A DNA stretch of 64,000 nucleotides, taken from assembly GCA_010671905.1 (NCBI GenBank), contig JAAHII010000001.1, positions 1,798,001-1,862,000 on the forward strand, in the 5' to 3' direction. The DNA comes from Leptolyngbya sp. SIOISBB (GTDB lineage Bacteria; Cyanobacteriota; Cyanobacteriia; Phormidesmidales; Phormidesmidaceae). A model generated the notes under the pieces. That model saw only the letters and a program-made list of their open reading frames with translations, was not told where the DNA came from and did not search any database. This document shows, piece by piece, positions 20,944-29,732 of this stretch (within the stretch, counting starts at the first letter, position 1; each line of letters begins with the position of its first letter). A program made the position numbers and the translations under genes.

Positions 20944-22905
20944 TCAGCCTAATTTAGGCCTCACACCGGCATCGGCACAACGCACAATCTGGTCCCGTCC
21001 TTGAGCTTTTGCCCGATAGAGAACTCTGTCAGTGCTCTCGACCAAAATCTCAAACGCGCTGTTGGGGTTAGGTACGGCACAGCCGACACCGATACTGACC
21101 GTGACAAATTCGGATACCGCTGAGGCGGCATGAGGAATTTTGAGATCACCAATTTTGGCACGGATTTTTTCAGCAACATGAACGGCTCCCGCCAAATCGG
21201 TTTGCGGCAAGATCACACCAAACTCCTCGCCGCCATAACGAGCTACTAAATCACTCGGACGTTGGACGCTAGTCTGAATCGCCTGTGCCACCTTTTTGAG
21301 ACAGTCATCTCCCGCTTGATGGCCGTAGGTATCGTTATAAAGTTTGAAATAATCGACATCACAAAGAATTAGGGATACGGGCAATTTTTCTCTTGCAAGC
21401 GATCGCCAGGTTTGCTGAAAAAACTCATCAAAATGCCGACGATTGCTAATTTGAGTGAGTCCATCAATGCTGGCTGAGCGTTTCAACTCACGGTTTGCGG
21501 CTTCTAGCTCTAGGGTGCGGGTCACAACACGCTCCTCCAGCTCAGCATTAACATTCGCAATCTGCGCAAAAGACTGCTTAAGCTGCGCCGCCATGTAATT
21601 AAACGTCCGCGCCAAAATTTCCAGCTCTCTGACCGATTGACTTTTCATATAAATGGGTTGTTCACCTTGGCCAAAATCTTGCGAAGTTGCTTGCTCGGCA
21701 ATGGCTTGAGAGGCTTTACTCAGTCGCGCAATGAGGGTAATAATCCACTGAGAGATCGTAAATCCAATGCTCAGCGTGATTAACAGTGCCACCAAGCAGA
21801 GTAAAACGGTGATGTAGGTATTCGCTTGAATATATGTTGTGAAATCAGATCTAGGGATGACCACGAGAATCAACCAGTCAAGCCCAATCTGCTCATCAAA
21901 AGGAACAATTTGGACAAAATAATCTTCCTCTCCGATTTCCCAAAAGTGTTGCTGACTAGCGACAACTTCCGCAAAACTGCCAAGCTGATTATGAAGAGTT
22001 CTCGACGTTTCTCGAATTAAGAAATCGCTGCTTTGTGTGGCTAATAATCGTTGTTCTCCCATTTCTGTGTTGATAAAGGGCGCTTCCGCTGCCGAACTCG
22101 CCACAATCGCACCTGACTTTTCCACCACAAACAACCGCGTGGCGTAGCTCACATCAGCCTGCTGTAAAAAGACACTGATATCAGACAAGGTTACCGCGAC
22201 TGAAAGCACCCCCAATAGAGAATCTGGAGAATTTTCATCAGTGTCATCGAGACCGCTTTTCTCATAAATTGGGATGGCATGATCGATGCCCAGCCTAGGG
22301 GACGTCGCCCAAACATAAATCGGCGACCAAGTTTGTTTTCCAGCTTGCTCAGCCGCCTTATACCAAGGGCGCATACGCGGATCGTACTCCTCTCTACGGA
22401 GCAGCTCAGCTACCTGCCCCTGTTCATCAAGTCGATAAATTTCGCGGTACGGGGCAGTGGACTGCGTCTGCAGTTGCAAGGTATTAACATCCTCAGGGTT
22501 GCTCCAGACCCCGATGTAATCGCCCTCAGCGCTGCCAAAATAAATAAATGGAATGGCCTCAGAAACTTGAGTTTGTTTCCAAAAGTAGCGAGCGAGCGAT
22601 TCTTGATCAGCAAAACCCAAGTTACCCGATTCATACGCCGCCTGAGTGGTTAGGAGGAATTGAGAAGAGATTTCGGTATAGCTACTAACTTGATTTTCAA
22701 TATTCTTGGCAACTTCTTGACTCAGGCGCTGGGCAATATTGCGTACTGTTTTCTGGCCATTTAGCCATGAAAAATATCCTGTCAAACTAACAGCTACAAC
22801 AATTTGCACCAAAAACGGAATGCTCAAGATGAGACGTAGAGAGAGCCGTTTTTCCTGACTTAATTGCTCCTTGCTTAAAAAAGTTATCCAATGACGCACT
22901 GACAT
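20944..22905 (-). CDS. Membrane diguanylate cyclase with dCACHE sensor, HAMP and GGDEF
   Basis: A protein of 653 aa that makes cyclic di-GMP. It has an N-terminal transmembrane helix (FLVQIVVAVSLTGYFSW), a periplasmic dCACHE-type sensor of about 320 residues (FIYFGSAEGDYIGVW, MRPWYKAAEQAGKQTWSPIY), and a second helix (ITVLLCLVALLITLSIGFTI). A HAMP segment, a coiled coil and a C-terminal GGDEF domain follow. The active site is GGEEF, so catalysis is expected. RPSD five residues before it is an intact inhibitory I-site. The ATG at 22905 is preferred over a TTG at 22941. The ligand is unknown. Confidence 0.92.
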   Translation of the reverse strand: MSVRHWITFLSKEQLSQEKRLSLRLILSIPFLVQIVVAVSLTGYFSWLNGQKTVRNIAQRLSQEVAKNIENQVSSYTEISSQFLLTTQAAYESGNLGFADQESLARYFWKQTQVSEAIPFIYFGSAEGDYIGVWSNPEDVNTLQLQTQSTAPYREIYRLDEQGQVAELLRREEYDPRMRPWYKAAEQAGKQTWSPIYVWATSPRLGIDHAIPIYEKSGLDDTDENSPDSLLGVLSVAVTLSDISVFLQQADVSYATRLFVVEKSGAIVASSAAEAPFINTEMGEQRLLATQSSDFLIRETSRTLHNQLGSFAEVVASQQHFWEIGEEDYFVQIVPFDEQIGLDWLILVVIPRSDFTTYIQANTYITVLLCLVALLITLSIGFTISQWIITLIARLSKASQAIAEQATSQDFGQGEQPIYMKSQSVRELEILARTFNYMAAQLKQSFAQIANVNAELEERVVTRTLELEAANRELKRSASIDGLTQISNRRHFDEFFQQTWRSLAREKLPVSLILCDVDYFKLYNDTYGHQAGDDCLKKVAQAIQTSVQRPSDLVARYGGEEFGVILPQTDLAGAVHVAEKIRAKIGDLKIPHAASAVSEFVTVSIGVGCAVPNPNSAFEILVESTDRVLYRAKAQGRDQIVRCADAGVRPKLG

Positions 22906-23217
22906 AAGTCCAGTAAATTTACCCTTAAAACTCTGTTGCAAGCCAGTTTGGGTAAGTTTATCTCCGTACTTCCCTAATTTAGAATACCTTCCTGGCCTTG
23001 AAATCTAGCAGTTCTAACTATTTGGCAAGAAGAATGGATGAATGCTGGCCGATTTGAGCTAACAGCGATCGCTCACACGACAGACAACGATCGCGTTTAC
23101 CCCAAAAGTAATTCTGCAAGTGATCGACTCGGGATGCCAACCACCGTCTCAGCCATTTACTCAGAACCGATATTGTCTTTAAGATTCAGCCAGATGTGCC
23201 TCCAGTCAGGAGCTCTG
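22906..23217. other. Intergenic region
   Basis: Nothing recognisable. An open frame in phase with the next gene extends back to 23038, but its N-terminal part has no hydrophobic or conserved pattern, so the later start at 23218 was chosen. Confidence 0.35.
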
Positions 23218-23409
23218 ATGCCTGCCGCCGAAACTGAACACACGCATTGGATTGTCAACTTGTCCCATGGGGCTCGGGCTAGAGGCTATTTTTTGATTGC
23301 GCTGGGCCTGTTCCCCGTATGCCTAATCATGCTGGTGCCGCTGGGCATTGTAAAAATGAGTGACACTGCTGAGCCAGGGTGGGCTTTTGCTCGTTGCCCT
23401 GTGCTGTAG
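23218..23409 (+). CDS. Short membrane segment, possible 5' half of a frameshifted gene
   Basis: A reading of 63 aa (ATG 23218) with one hydrophobic helix, YFLIALGLFPVCLIMLVPLGI, ending just after the start of the next frame. The next frame overlaps it by about 50 bp and begins with a second helix. The two together would give the two-helix plus soluble-domain layout common in DUF3592-like proteins. A single-base frameshift, or true overlapping genes, are both possible. Confidence 0.45.
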   Translation: MPAAETEHTHWIVNLSHGARARGYFLIALGLFPVCLIMLVPLGIVKMSDTAEPGWAFARCPVL

Positions 23410-23707
23410 TCCTGGCTTTTGGCGCTGGGATTACTCGCGACGGTTACGCACACTGTTGGCTCAGAAAAGGACTGGCTATTTTCGAGCCACTGTGATTGAT
23501 CGCCAGGAACCCACTACGACAGGCTGGCATTTGCAATTTGAAATTGCGCGATCATCCACTCGCTCATGTCATGGCAAACAGTGTTACTTCGAAGCACCCA
23601 TCTGGCAAACGGGAGATCCGGTAATCGTTTACTTGCTCGCAGGCCAGCACCGTTTTTTCCCAAAAGAGTTGACCCAACGCGCCAACATTGGCTATCTGAT
23701 CAGGTAA
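23360..23707 (+). CDS. DUF3592-like membrane protein, or 3' half of a frameshifted gene
   Basis: A frame of 115 aa from GTG 23360. It opens with a hydrophobic helix (GGLLLVALCCSPGFW) and continues with a soluble part. In that part TGYFRATVIDRQEPTTTGWHLQF and GDPVIVYLLAGQHR resemble the DUF3592 barrel pattern. The GTG overlaps the preceding frame (+1 shift), so this may be the downstream part of one broken gene. The family match is weak and judged by eye. Confidence 0.5.
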   Translation: MTLLSQGGLLLVALCCSPGFWRWDYSRRLRTLLAQKRTGYFRATVIDRQEPTTTGWHLQFEIARSSTRSCHGKQCYFEAPIWQTGDPVIVYLLAGQHRFFPKELTQRANIGYLIR

Positions 23708-23733
23708 TTGTGACCAAGAGTTGAGAAGCAATA

Positions 23734-24096
23734 GTGGTAAAAACGATTAGTCTCAAAGCGGATGAGAAGGCCGTCATCTATCGCCGCAACTTTAGTAGTG
23801 TGCCGATGCAGATACGCTTTGATGCGATCGCTACCAATGGCGGGCCACCCAAAGGCCAGGTCGAAATTCGAGGCTCTAACTGGATTTTTCCCAAGCCACC
23901 TTCGCAACAACCGTTACACGCCACGAATTCAGTCAGTGCTGGGTTTTGGGACACTTTTTTTGCGATCGCCGTTACGGCTGACACCGACCTTACCATTACC
24001 CTGCCAAGCCATCAGTTCAGTTTTTCTACACCGCTGCTATGGGGCCTAGTGGCCATTGTCAGCATTATTGCGATCGCGGTTTTCTGGCTTTCTTAA
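23734..24096 (+). CDS. C-terminally anchored protein, unknown function
   Basis: A protein of 120 aa starting at GTG 23734 (GAGAAG upstream), with a C-terminal membrane helix LLWGLVAIVSIIAIAVFWL. The soluble N-terminal part (SLKADEKAVIYRRNFSSVPM and onward) looks like beta strands. It lies 26 bp after the preceding DUF3592-like frame, so the three frames from 23218 to 24096 probably form one transcription unit. No family is recognised. Confidence 0.5.
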   Translation: MVKTISLKADEKAVIYRRNFSSVPMQIRFDAIATNGGPPKGQVEIRGSNWIFPKPPSQQPLHATNSVSAGFWDTFFAIAVTADTDLTITLPSHQFSFSTPLLWGLVAIVSIIAIAVFWLS

Positions 24097-24470
24097 ATCC
24101 GTTCAGAGTCAGCAGTCATCGTTTCGACAAGGCCAGCGCCCTAACGCTCAAAAGTCTAGGTCCCAGTCTTTGCCAAAAGCTCGCGCTGCTCATGGACTGC
24201 TGCCTGTTCTGACACCACCTCCCTAACTATCAGCATCAAAGCAGGGCTGTTGCATGGTCACTAGAGGATATTCCAAACTGTCGATATTTCGTCAGGACGC
24301 ACGGCTGTGAACCCTTACCAGTAACGTAACAACGCCTTTACAGAATTTCCTTGGCTGGGATGAAACTACCCTGCTACCTATCACCATCAAAGTAACAACA
24401 CTTTATTGCGTAACGCAGTCACTCCAGCAGCAAAGTTTCTACTATTTGGCTATAGAGAGTTGACGGAGCA
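24097..24470. other. Intergenic region containing MITE-like copy A
   Basis: No gene is seen. The segment 24243-24374 is one of two copies of a 132-bp dispersed element. The remainder shows no recognisable signal. Confidence 0.5.
24243..24374 (+). mobile_element. 132-bp MITE-like element, copy A
   Basis: It matches 48445-48576 along its whole length of 132 bp with scattered substitutions. The ends are imperfect inverted repeats: AGGGCTGTTGCAT at the left and, read inwards from the right, GCAGGGTAGTTTCAT. There is no open frame inside. Small size, inverted ends, two dispersed copies and no coding capacity fit a non-autonomous element. The mobilising transposase is not in the window, because the IS4-type element has different ends. 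Confidence 0.7.
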
Positions 24471-25313
24471 ATGACACACGATCGCATTATTAAAATTGGC
24501 CTCAGCATAGTGCTGAGTATGGGGTTTCTCGCGGCCTGTGGTGGGCGGGACACTCAGACCAACAATCCATCCGATGAAACTGCTGATCTCCCTAGCGAAA
24601 GTGTGACCGCACCGGGCGATGAAGCCACCGCTCCTGACCCTGATGAACCGGCCCCCAACGATAACCTGGGCACTGCGATCAACCCGCCCCAGTCGGCTAA
24701 CTTAACCGCAGAGCAAGCGGACGCCGAGATTAATTTGCGATCGCAGCCCACCACGGAGTCCACATCAGAAGGCTACGGCCTGGTGGGGGATTCGGTTGAG
24801 CTGCTGAGAGCCACTGAGGGCGAAGGGGAATTGACCTGGTATTTTGTGAAGTTTGACCAGTCTGGCGCCGAAGGCTGGATTCGTGGCGACTTTATCGACA
24901 CCAGTGGCAGCAGTGCGGGTCAATCGCCCGACAGCAACATTAGCATCGACGCCTTCACCACAGATGAACTCTTTGCGATGGGGGGTGGGGGCTGCGGGAT
25001 GACGCTGTGGTCCGTGGATAATGTCGGCGACTTTATCTTTTTCAACGGCTTACCCGGCGACTCTATGTGGATGAAACTCGACGGCACCATGACGGCTTTC
25101 CGGCGCACAGCCGCTTCGGGACCAGAATTTTATGGTCAAATGGCCAACCAAACCTTTGTTAACAGCGATGCTGACATTGAGGTCAATGTCACCGCCAAAG
25201 TCGGCTCCGAAGAGGGCTATGAGTCGGTCAATATTGAACAGGGTAAACTCATTTTGGAAGATGCCTCTGGCGGCACGCTGGAAATGACTGTCGAAGGTGA
25301 TGCTGGATGTTAA
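24471..25313 (+). CDS. Lipoprotein with SH3-type domain
   Basis: A protein of 280 aa with a lipoprotein signal ending in the lipobox LAAC at about 20-23. A 55-residue Pro/Asp/Glu/Thr-rich linker follows, then an SH3_3-like domain (INLRSQPTTES, then WYFVKFDQSGAEGWIRGDFI) at about 82-145. The C-terminal domain of about 130 residues (MTLWSVDNVGDFIFFNG and on to DAGC) has no recognised family. It is probably anchored in an envelope membrane. GGAG lies five bases before the ATG. Confidence 0.8.
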   Translation: MTHDRIIKIGLSIVLSMGFLAACGGRDTQTNNPSDETADLPSESVTAPGDEATAPDPDEPAPNDNLGTAINPPQSANLTAEQADAEINLRSQPTTESTSEGYGLVGDSVELLRATEGEGELTWYFVKFDQSGAEGWIRGDFIDTSGSSAGQSPDSNISIDAFTTDELFAMGGGGCGMTLWSVDNVGDFIFFNGLPGDSMWMKLDGTMTAFRRTAASGPEFYGQMANQTFVNSDADIEVNVTAKVGSEEGYESVNIEQGKLILEDASGGTLEMTVEGDAGC

Positions 25314-25543
25314 GCCCGATACGGCATTTGCTGAAGCTGTTTTAGAGCGCATCAATCTCTGCGTCAAACCAGTCAATAGGATGTCAATCAAGGCTGCTCG
25401 GCATCCAGCAGTGGCATGCGAGCCATTGTTCATCAGCTTTTCAACAGAATTCGCATTAACCCATGTCATGTTGCAAAAGCTGACATATCATTAGCGCCAT
25501 TGGCGCAGCTGCAGGTCGGCTAGCTTAGTGGAGGAGAGAAAAT

Positions 25544-26953
25544 ATGAAATTGTCACGACTGACCATAGCCCTGCTCGGAACCGCCACCTTTTTGGGGGTG
25601 AGTCCCGCTTACAGTCTGGCGCAGGAAACAGAAACGCCAGATGCAGCTGCCCCGGCGGAAGCAGGCCCTTCGGCAACTGAACTTTACAACAACGGGGTGA
25701 GTCAGTTTGAAGCGGAAGACTATGCCCAAGCTGTTGTCTCGTTTTCCGAAGCCATTCAGCTGGATCCTGGCTTTGCTGAAGCTTATCTCTATCGGGGCGC
25801 GGCTTACCGAGCTTTAGATGAAACTGAGGCCGCCCTGAGCGATATCAACCGGGCGATCGCCCTGGACTCACAATTGGGACGGGCTTATCTACTGCGGGCG
25901 GAAATCAATTATGAATTGGGCAATGCCCAACAGGCCCTGAGCGATGCGCAACAGGCATTGGCCCTTGACCCCACGTTGGGTAGCGCCCGCTTGTATCAAG
26001 GTTTAGTCGCCCTGCAAGACGGCGACAGCCAAACGGCCATCAGCGAATTTACCGCCGCGATCGCCCAAGACCCGACTGACCTGCGAGCCTATCTGCTGCG
26101 GGGCTTTGCCTACGACCAAGCCGAGGCCTATTTTGACGCGATCGCAGACTTTTCCTACGTTCTCGATGAAGAAGGCGACAACGTCATCGCGCTCATTGGT
26201 CGCGGTGCCGCTTACTATCACGAAGGCGAATTATCCGAAGCGGAAGCCGATCTATCGCGCGCGATCGAACTCAACCCTGAGCTGCCCTATGCTTACTACA
26301 ACCGCAGCTTTATCTATGTGGCACAAAATCGGTTGAATCCAGCGATTGCCGATCTCGACCAGGCGATCGCTTTGCAACCCGTCTTTCCTCGTGCTTACCT
26401 CAATCGGGGCTTGTTGCTCGCTCGGGCAGGCCAAGACACCGCCGCGATCACCGATTTTGGTCGCGCCTTAGATCAAGATCCGGTATTGGCCGAAGCCTTG
26501 ACCGGCCGGGCCAATGTGCAATTGGCTCGGGGACGCGAGAATGATGCCATTACCGACTATACCCAGGCTTTGGCGATCACTCCCGATAGCGCTGTCAACT
26601 ATAAGCTGCGAGGAGATGCGTATCTGGCCGATGGCAACAATGCGGCGGCCCTGGCTGACTACAACCAGGCGATCGCCATTGCCCCCGATTACACGGCAGC
26701 CTACGCCGCTCGCGCCGAGGTCTATAACGAAATTGGCGACAGTCAACGCGCCTTTGACGACTACTCACTCGTGATTTCGGCGGAAGATGATGAGGTCGAT
26801 CCCGACGTGTTGTACAAGCGAGGACTGGTGCGCATGCGCTTGGGCGATCGCGCCGGAGCTCGAGACGACCTGCAAGAGGCCGCCGATCGCTACCTCGAAA
26901 CCGGGCAGGCAGACGGCTATCGTGAAACCGTGATTTATCTCCGCCAACTCTAG
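25544..26953 (+). CDS. Secreted tetratricopeptide-repeat protein
   Basis: A protein of 469 aa preceded by GGAGGAGAG. It has a signal peptide (LTIALLGTATFLGVSPAYSLA) and an Ala/Glu-rich spacer, then about eleven 34-residue TPR units with the usual Gly8, Tyr11, Ala20 and Pro32 pattern (for example AEAYLYRGAAYRALDETEAA). They cover almost the whole mature protein, so it is a protein-protein scaffold in the periplasm or lumen. The partner is unknown. The following DUF3122 gene starts 17 bp later and is probably co-transcribed. Confidence 0.9.
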   Translation: MKLSRLTIALLGTATFLGVSPAYSLAQETETPDAAAPAEAGPSATELYNNGVSQFEAEDYAQAVVSFSEAIQLDPGFAEAYLYRGAAYRALDETEAALSDINRAIALDSQLGRAYLLRAEINYELGNAQQALSDAQQALALDPTLGSARLYQGLVALQDGDSQTAISEFTAAIAQDPTDLRAYLLRGFAYDQAEAYFDAIADFSYVLDEEGDNVIALIGRGAAYYHEGELSEAEADLSRAIELNPELPYAYYNRSFIYVAQNRLNPAIADLDQAIALQPVFPRAYLNRGLLLARAGQDTAAITDFGRALDQDPVLAEALTGRANVQLARGRENDAITDYTQALAITPDSAVNYKLRGDAYLADGNNAAALADYNQAIAIAPDYTAAYAARAEVYNEIGDSQRAFDDYSLVISAEDDEVDPDVLYKRGLVRMRLGDRAGARDDLQEAADRYLETGQADGYRETVIYLRQL

Positions 26954-26970
26954 CCGAACTAAGCAACACG

Positions 26971-27525
26971 ATGCTTTTGCAACGGATACACAAACAGTGG
27001 CAGGTCTGGGCGAGTCTAGGCCTGCTGATTTTCCTGTTGTGGCTGGGGTGGATGCCCGTTGCCCACGCTAGTGTTCATGTTTATCGCGAACGCCCCGAAC
27101 AAGTGACGGTGCGATCACGGCTGAGCCTGCGAGATTTTAGCGATCGCGCCTGGCAAGCGATCGCCTTCAAACGCACTCAGGGAAATACCTTGCAGGGCTA
27201 TTATCTACGGCTGGTCGGCTTTCCTGGTGCGGTAGAAGTCGATCGTCAGCAACCAGCCGCATTCGTGGCACCGACCGGTCAAAGTTGGCAACTGCAGTGG
27301 GCGGTTGATCCCCAAGCCAAAACGCTACCGCCCAATGTGGGGCAGTTTAACTTGGCTCCTTTGCTCACTGACATTGACCAGCCACTACCGTTAGAAGTGC
27401 AGTTACCGCTAATAGGTAATGACCCAGCGGAAATGGCGATCGCCCCGTTTATCGTTGAGGAGTGGTTACAGGTAAAACGCAGTACCGCATCACCAGCGCC
27501 AATGGGAACGCCCTTGGGAGAATAA
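26971..27525 (+). CDS. DUF3122 family secreted protein
   Basis: A protein of 184 aa with an N-terminal signal or anchor (LGLLIFLLWLGWMPVAHAS). The core (VYRERPEQVTVRSRLSLRDF, then FKRTQGNTLQGYYLRLVGFPG) and the closing EEWLQVK follow the pattern of the cyanobacterial DUF3122 family. Function is unknown. It follows the TPR gene by 17 bp. Its last 36 bp overlap the 3' end of the convergent membrane-protein gene. Confidence 0.85.
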   Translation: MLLQRIHKQWQVWASLGLLIFLLWLGWMPVAHASVHVYRERPEQVTVRSRLSLRDFSDRAWQAIAFKRTQGNTLQGYYLRLVGFPGAVEVDRQQPAAFVAPTGQSWQLQWAVDPQAKTLPPNVGQFNLAPLLTDIDQPLPLEVQLPLIGNDPAEMAIAPFIVEEWLQVKRSTASPAPMGTPLGE

Positions 27526-27921
27526 CCCCAGCATCATGCCCACAAACTGCAAGTAGCTAATGCCCACCAACAAAGCGGGAATGGGCAGCCAGCTTTTGAC
27601 CCACAGCGTTAGTGCCAGACACCCGACCAAGGCCCAGAGCGTAGCCCCATCAAGCCGCACATATCGAAAGATCCGCTCCATCAAAATCACGGCCAAGGCA
27701 CCAATGCCCCCAGCCACGAGCAGTTGCACCAACATTCCCACGAAGCCCCCCTGCAGCACTTGCAGAGCAATACTGCCGTCTGCTACCCCAACCGTGAACA
27801 AGATCGACAAGAGAAAAATCAGAGCGATATCGAGCACCGTCGCCAGCAATACCGTTAGTAAGGCATTCTGAAGTAGGGGAATCCAAGGCAGTGTCTTCAC
27901 GCGCCAAAGGGGATCTCTCAT
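27490..27921 (-). CDS. Four-helix membrane protein, unknown function
   Basis: A protein of 143 aa starting MRDPLWRVKTLPWIPLLQNA. It has four hydrophobic helices, at about 18-42, 55-78, 95-110 and 115-135. The ATG at 27921 is preferred over a TTG 21 bases upstream. The pattern resembles small conserved cyanobacterial membrane proteins, but no named family is recognised. It overlaps the DUF3122 gene tail to tail and is divergent from the next small membrane gene. Confidence 0.65.
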   Translation of the reverse strand: MRDPLWRVKTLPWIPLLQNALLTVLLATVLDIALIFLLSILFTVGVADGSIALQVLQGGFVGMLVQLLVAGGIGALAVILMERIFRYVRLDGATLWALVGCLALTLWVKSWLPIPALLVGISYLQFVGMMLGLFSQGRSHWRW

Positions 27922-27948
27922 TACCAAACTGCCCACGCTCAAAAGTTG

Positions 27949-28170
27949 ATGCCCTCATCCTATCTCACTGATTTGCCCGACCTCGCAGTGATCGGCTTGC
28001 CGCTATCGGTGGTGGTCATGATGCTGTTGCACTGCATCATTGGCCTCGCCGCCGCCCAACTCGCCTACCGAAAAGGTGCTGACCTTGGCTTCTGGCTGAT
28101 TTGGGGCATGATCGGTGGCACTCTATCATTGGTGACGGCACTGCAATTGCCAACAGAACATGGAGATTGA
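27949..28170 (+). CDS. Small two-helix membrane protein
   Basis: A protein of 73 aa with two hydrophobic segments (VIGLPLSVVVMMLLHCIIGLA and LGFWLIWGMIGGTLSLVTAL) joined by a short basic loop AYRKGAD. The start at ATG 27949 is 27 bp from the divergent gene's start, so the two share a promoter region. No family is recognised. Confidence 0.5.
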   Translation: MPSSYLTDLPDLAVIGLPLSVVVMMLLHCIIGLAAAQLAYRKGADLGFWLIWGMIGGTLSLVTALQLPTEHGD

Positions 28171-28281
28171 ATGCGGGTCTGCTGCACGCTGTACGGACGA
28201 GGCATGCTCGTAGTATCGCAACTCGCTCATCCATCGATTTAATCGAGAATACCTAGCCCGGACCTGCCAGACTTTGCCACG

Positions 28282-28773
28282 ATGCCTAAAACCCTGCTAT
28301 TGCCAACCGATCGCGCCACCTTTGCTCTCGGGCAATGGCTGGGTGAACGATTGGCCGTGGGCACCGTTTTGCTGTTGACGGGTGATCTGGGCGCGGGCAA
28401 AACGACCCTCACTAAGGGTATTGGCCGCGGACTCGACATTCCAGACGAAATCGACAGTCCGACCTTTACCCTCATCAACGAGTACGACAGTGGGCGACTG
28501 CCGCTATACCACGTTGATCTTTATCGGTTGGCAGGGGCCGAGAGCGATCGCCTATTTTTAGAAAGTTACTGGGAAGGGATAGAATACCCGCCGGGGATCG
28601 TCGCGATCGAATGGGCGGAACGGCTGCGCTATTTGCCACCGGAACCCTTGAAAATCAACCTTTCCCATCACCCTGAGGCGGGTCGCCAAGTCACCTTGAC
28701 CCCTGCCAGTCCGACCCAAACCTGCTTAATCGAGGCCCTGACGACCGATGCGATATTGGCTGATGAAATCTGA
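28282..28773 (+). CDS. tsaE: tRNA t6A37 biosynthesis ATPase TsaE
   Basis: A protein of 163 aa, the ATPase of the threonylcarbamoyl-adenosine tRNA modification complex (with TsaB and TsaD). Walker A is GDLGAGKTTLTKG at about 34-46. The family motifs SPTFTLINEYDSG, YHVDLYRL and VAIEWAERL follow in order. The length is normal. The last 26 bp overlap the next gene, which suggests translational coupling to the EVE-domain protein. Confidence 0.95.
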   Translation: MPKTLLLPTDRATFALGQWLGERLAVGTVLLLTGDLGAGKTTLTKGIGRGLDIPDEIDSPTFTLINEYDSGRLPLYHVDLYRLAGAESDRLFLESYWEGIEYPPGIVAIEWAERLRYLPPEPLKINLSHHPEAGRQVTLTPASPTQTCLIEALTTDAILADEI

Positions 28774-29206
28774 ACCCGATGTGTACAGCATCGCCGATTT
28801 AGAAAACGACCCCACCGAAATTTGGGACGGCGTCCGGAACTATCAGGCCCGAAATTTCTTGCGGGAAATGCAGGTGGGTGACCTCGCATTTTTCTACCAT
28901 TCCAATACCAAGCCGCCTGGTATTGTGGGGCTGATGAAAATCATTGAGGCGGATATCGTTGATCCCACCCAGTTCAACGAGTCAAACAAATATTACGACC
29001 CTAAATCGAAACCTGAGGAGCCTCGCTGGCGCACGGTCAAAGTCGGCTATGGCGAAACCTTTGCTGAGCAAATCACCCTGGACACTCTCAAGGCCACCTT
29101 TTCCCCAGAGGAGTTGCTAGTGGTGAAGCGTGGTAATCGGCTATCGGTGATGCCGGTTGATGAGACGGTTGCCGAAAAGCTAATAGAGATGGGGCGATCA
29201 AGCTAA
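28748..29206 (+). CDS. EVE domain-containing protein
   Basis: A protein of 152 aa covering a single EVE domain, the PUA-like fold that binds modified bases in nucleic acids (thymocyte nuclear protein 1 family). Signatures are MRYWLMKSEPDVYSI, WDGVRNYQARNFLREM, GDLAFFYHSN and GIVGLMKIIEAD. The start codon lies inside tsaE (26-bp overlap). Pairing with a tRNA-modification gene could mean it reads modified RNA, but this is inference. Confidence 0.93.
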   Translation: MRYWLMKSEPDVYSIADLENDPTEIWDGVRNYQARNFLREMQVGDLAFFYHSNTKPPGIVGLMKIIEADIVDPTQFNESNKYYDPKSKPEEPRWRTVKVGYGETFAEQITLDTLKATFSPEELLVVKRGNRLSVMPVDETVAEKLIEMGRSS

Positions 29207-29322
29207 TCTCCTCAGCTTCTAAGGCCGGAAGGAACAAGACCACAGATGGAAAGCCTTTGCGGCAGCCATCGTTCTGCTCAACAGCGATCGGATGAGCGAG
29301 TCAGCACCGACCCAATCGTGAG

Positions 29323-29676
29323 TTAATTTTGAGCCGTAGATTTTCCAGTTTGATCTTGCAGTACGTAGACATAGGCTGGCCCATGCTCTCCATCCGAGAG
29401 TTGGACTGACGCCACAATCCGCTCGTATTCCTTGCCTTCAAATTCGTCCAAGTCGGACCAATGGTCATTCAAGTTGGGAGAGGCAAAGACATATCCTTGG
29501 ATCTCGCTGCCACTGTCGTCAATGACGAGGCCAGGGTATCCCATCCCTGCGCCCCAACCGGCAGCAATCAATTTGCCTTTAATGACCGCAGGCTCCCATT
29601 CTCCACCGATCGCATTCAGCACATGCTCATTGGGGCCACCAGGTTGCAGTGTGCCGTAGACAAATAACCGTTCCAT
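29323..29676 (-). CDS. Gamma-glutamylcyclotransferase family protein
   Basis: A protein of 117 aa with the cyclotransferase/AIG2-like fold. The start MERLFVYGTLQPGGPNEHVL carries the substrate-loop motif YGTL. LDEFEGKEYER contains the expected acidic residues. The gene begins 57 bp after the stop of the upstream EF-hand gene, and both are on the minus strand. A longer start 60 bases upstream lacks family similarity. Substrate specificity is not known. Confidence 0.88.
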   Translation of the reverse strand: MERLFVYGTLQPGGPNEHVLNAIGGEWEPAVIKGKLIAAGWGAGMGYPGLVIDDSGSEIQGYVFASPNLNDHWSDLDEFEGKEYERIVASVQLSDGEHGPAYVYVLQDQTGKSTAQN

Positions 29677-29732
29677 AGGGACTCGACTTAGGTGAACTTT
29701 GTTTTTGCAGCGATGACTGCGATCGCTTGCAG

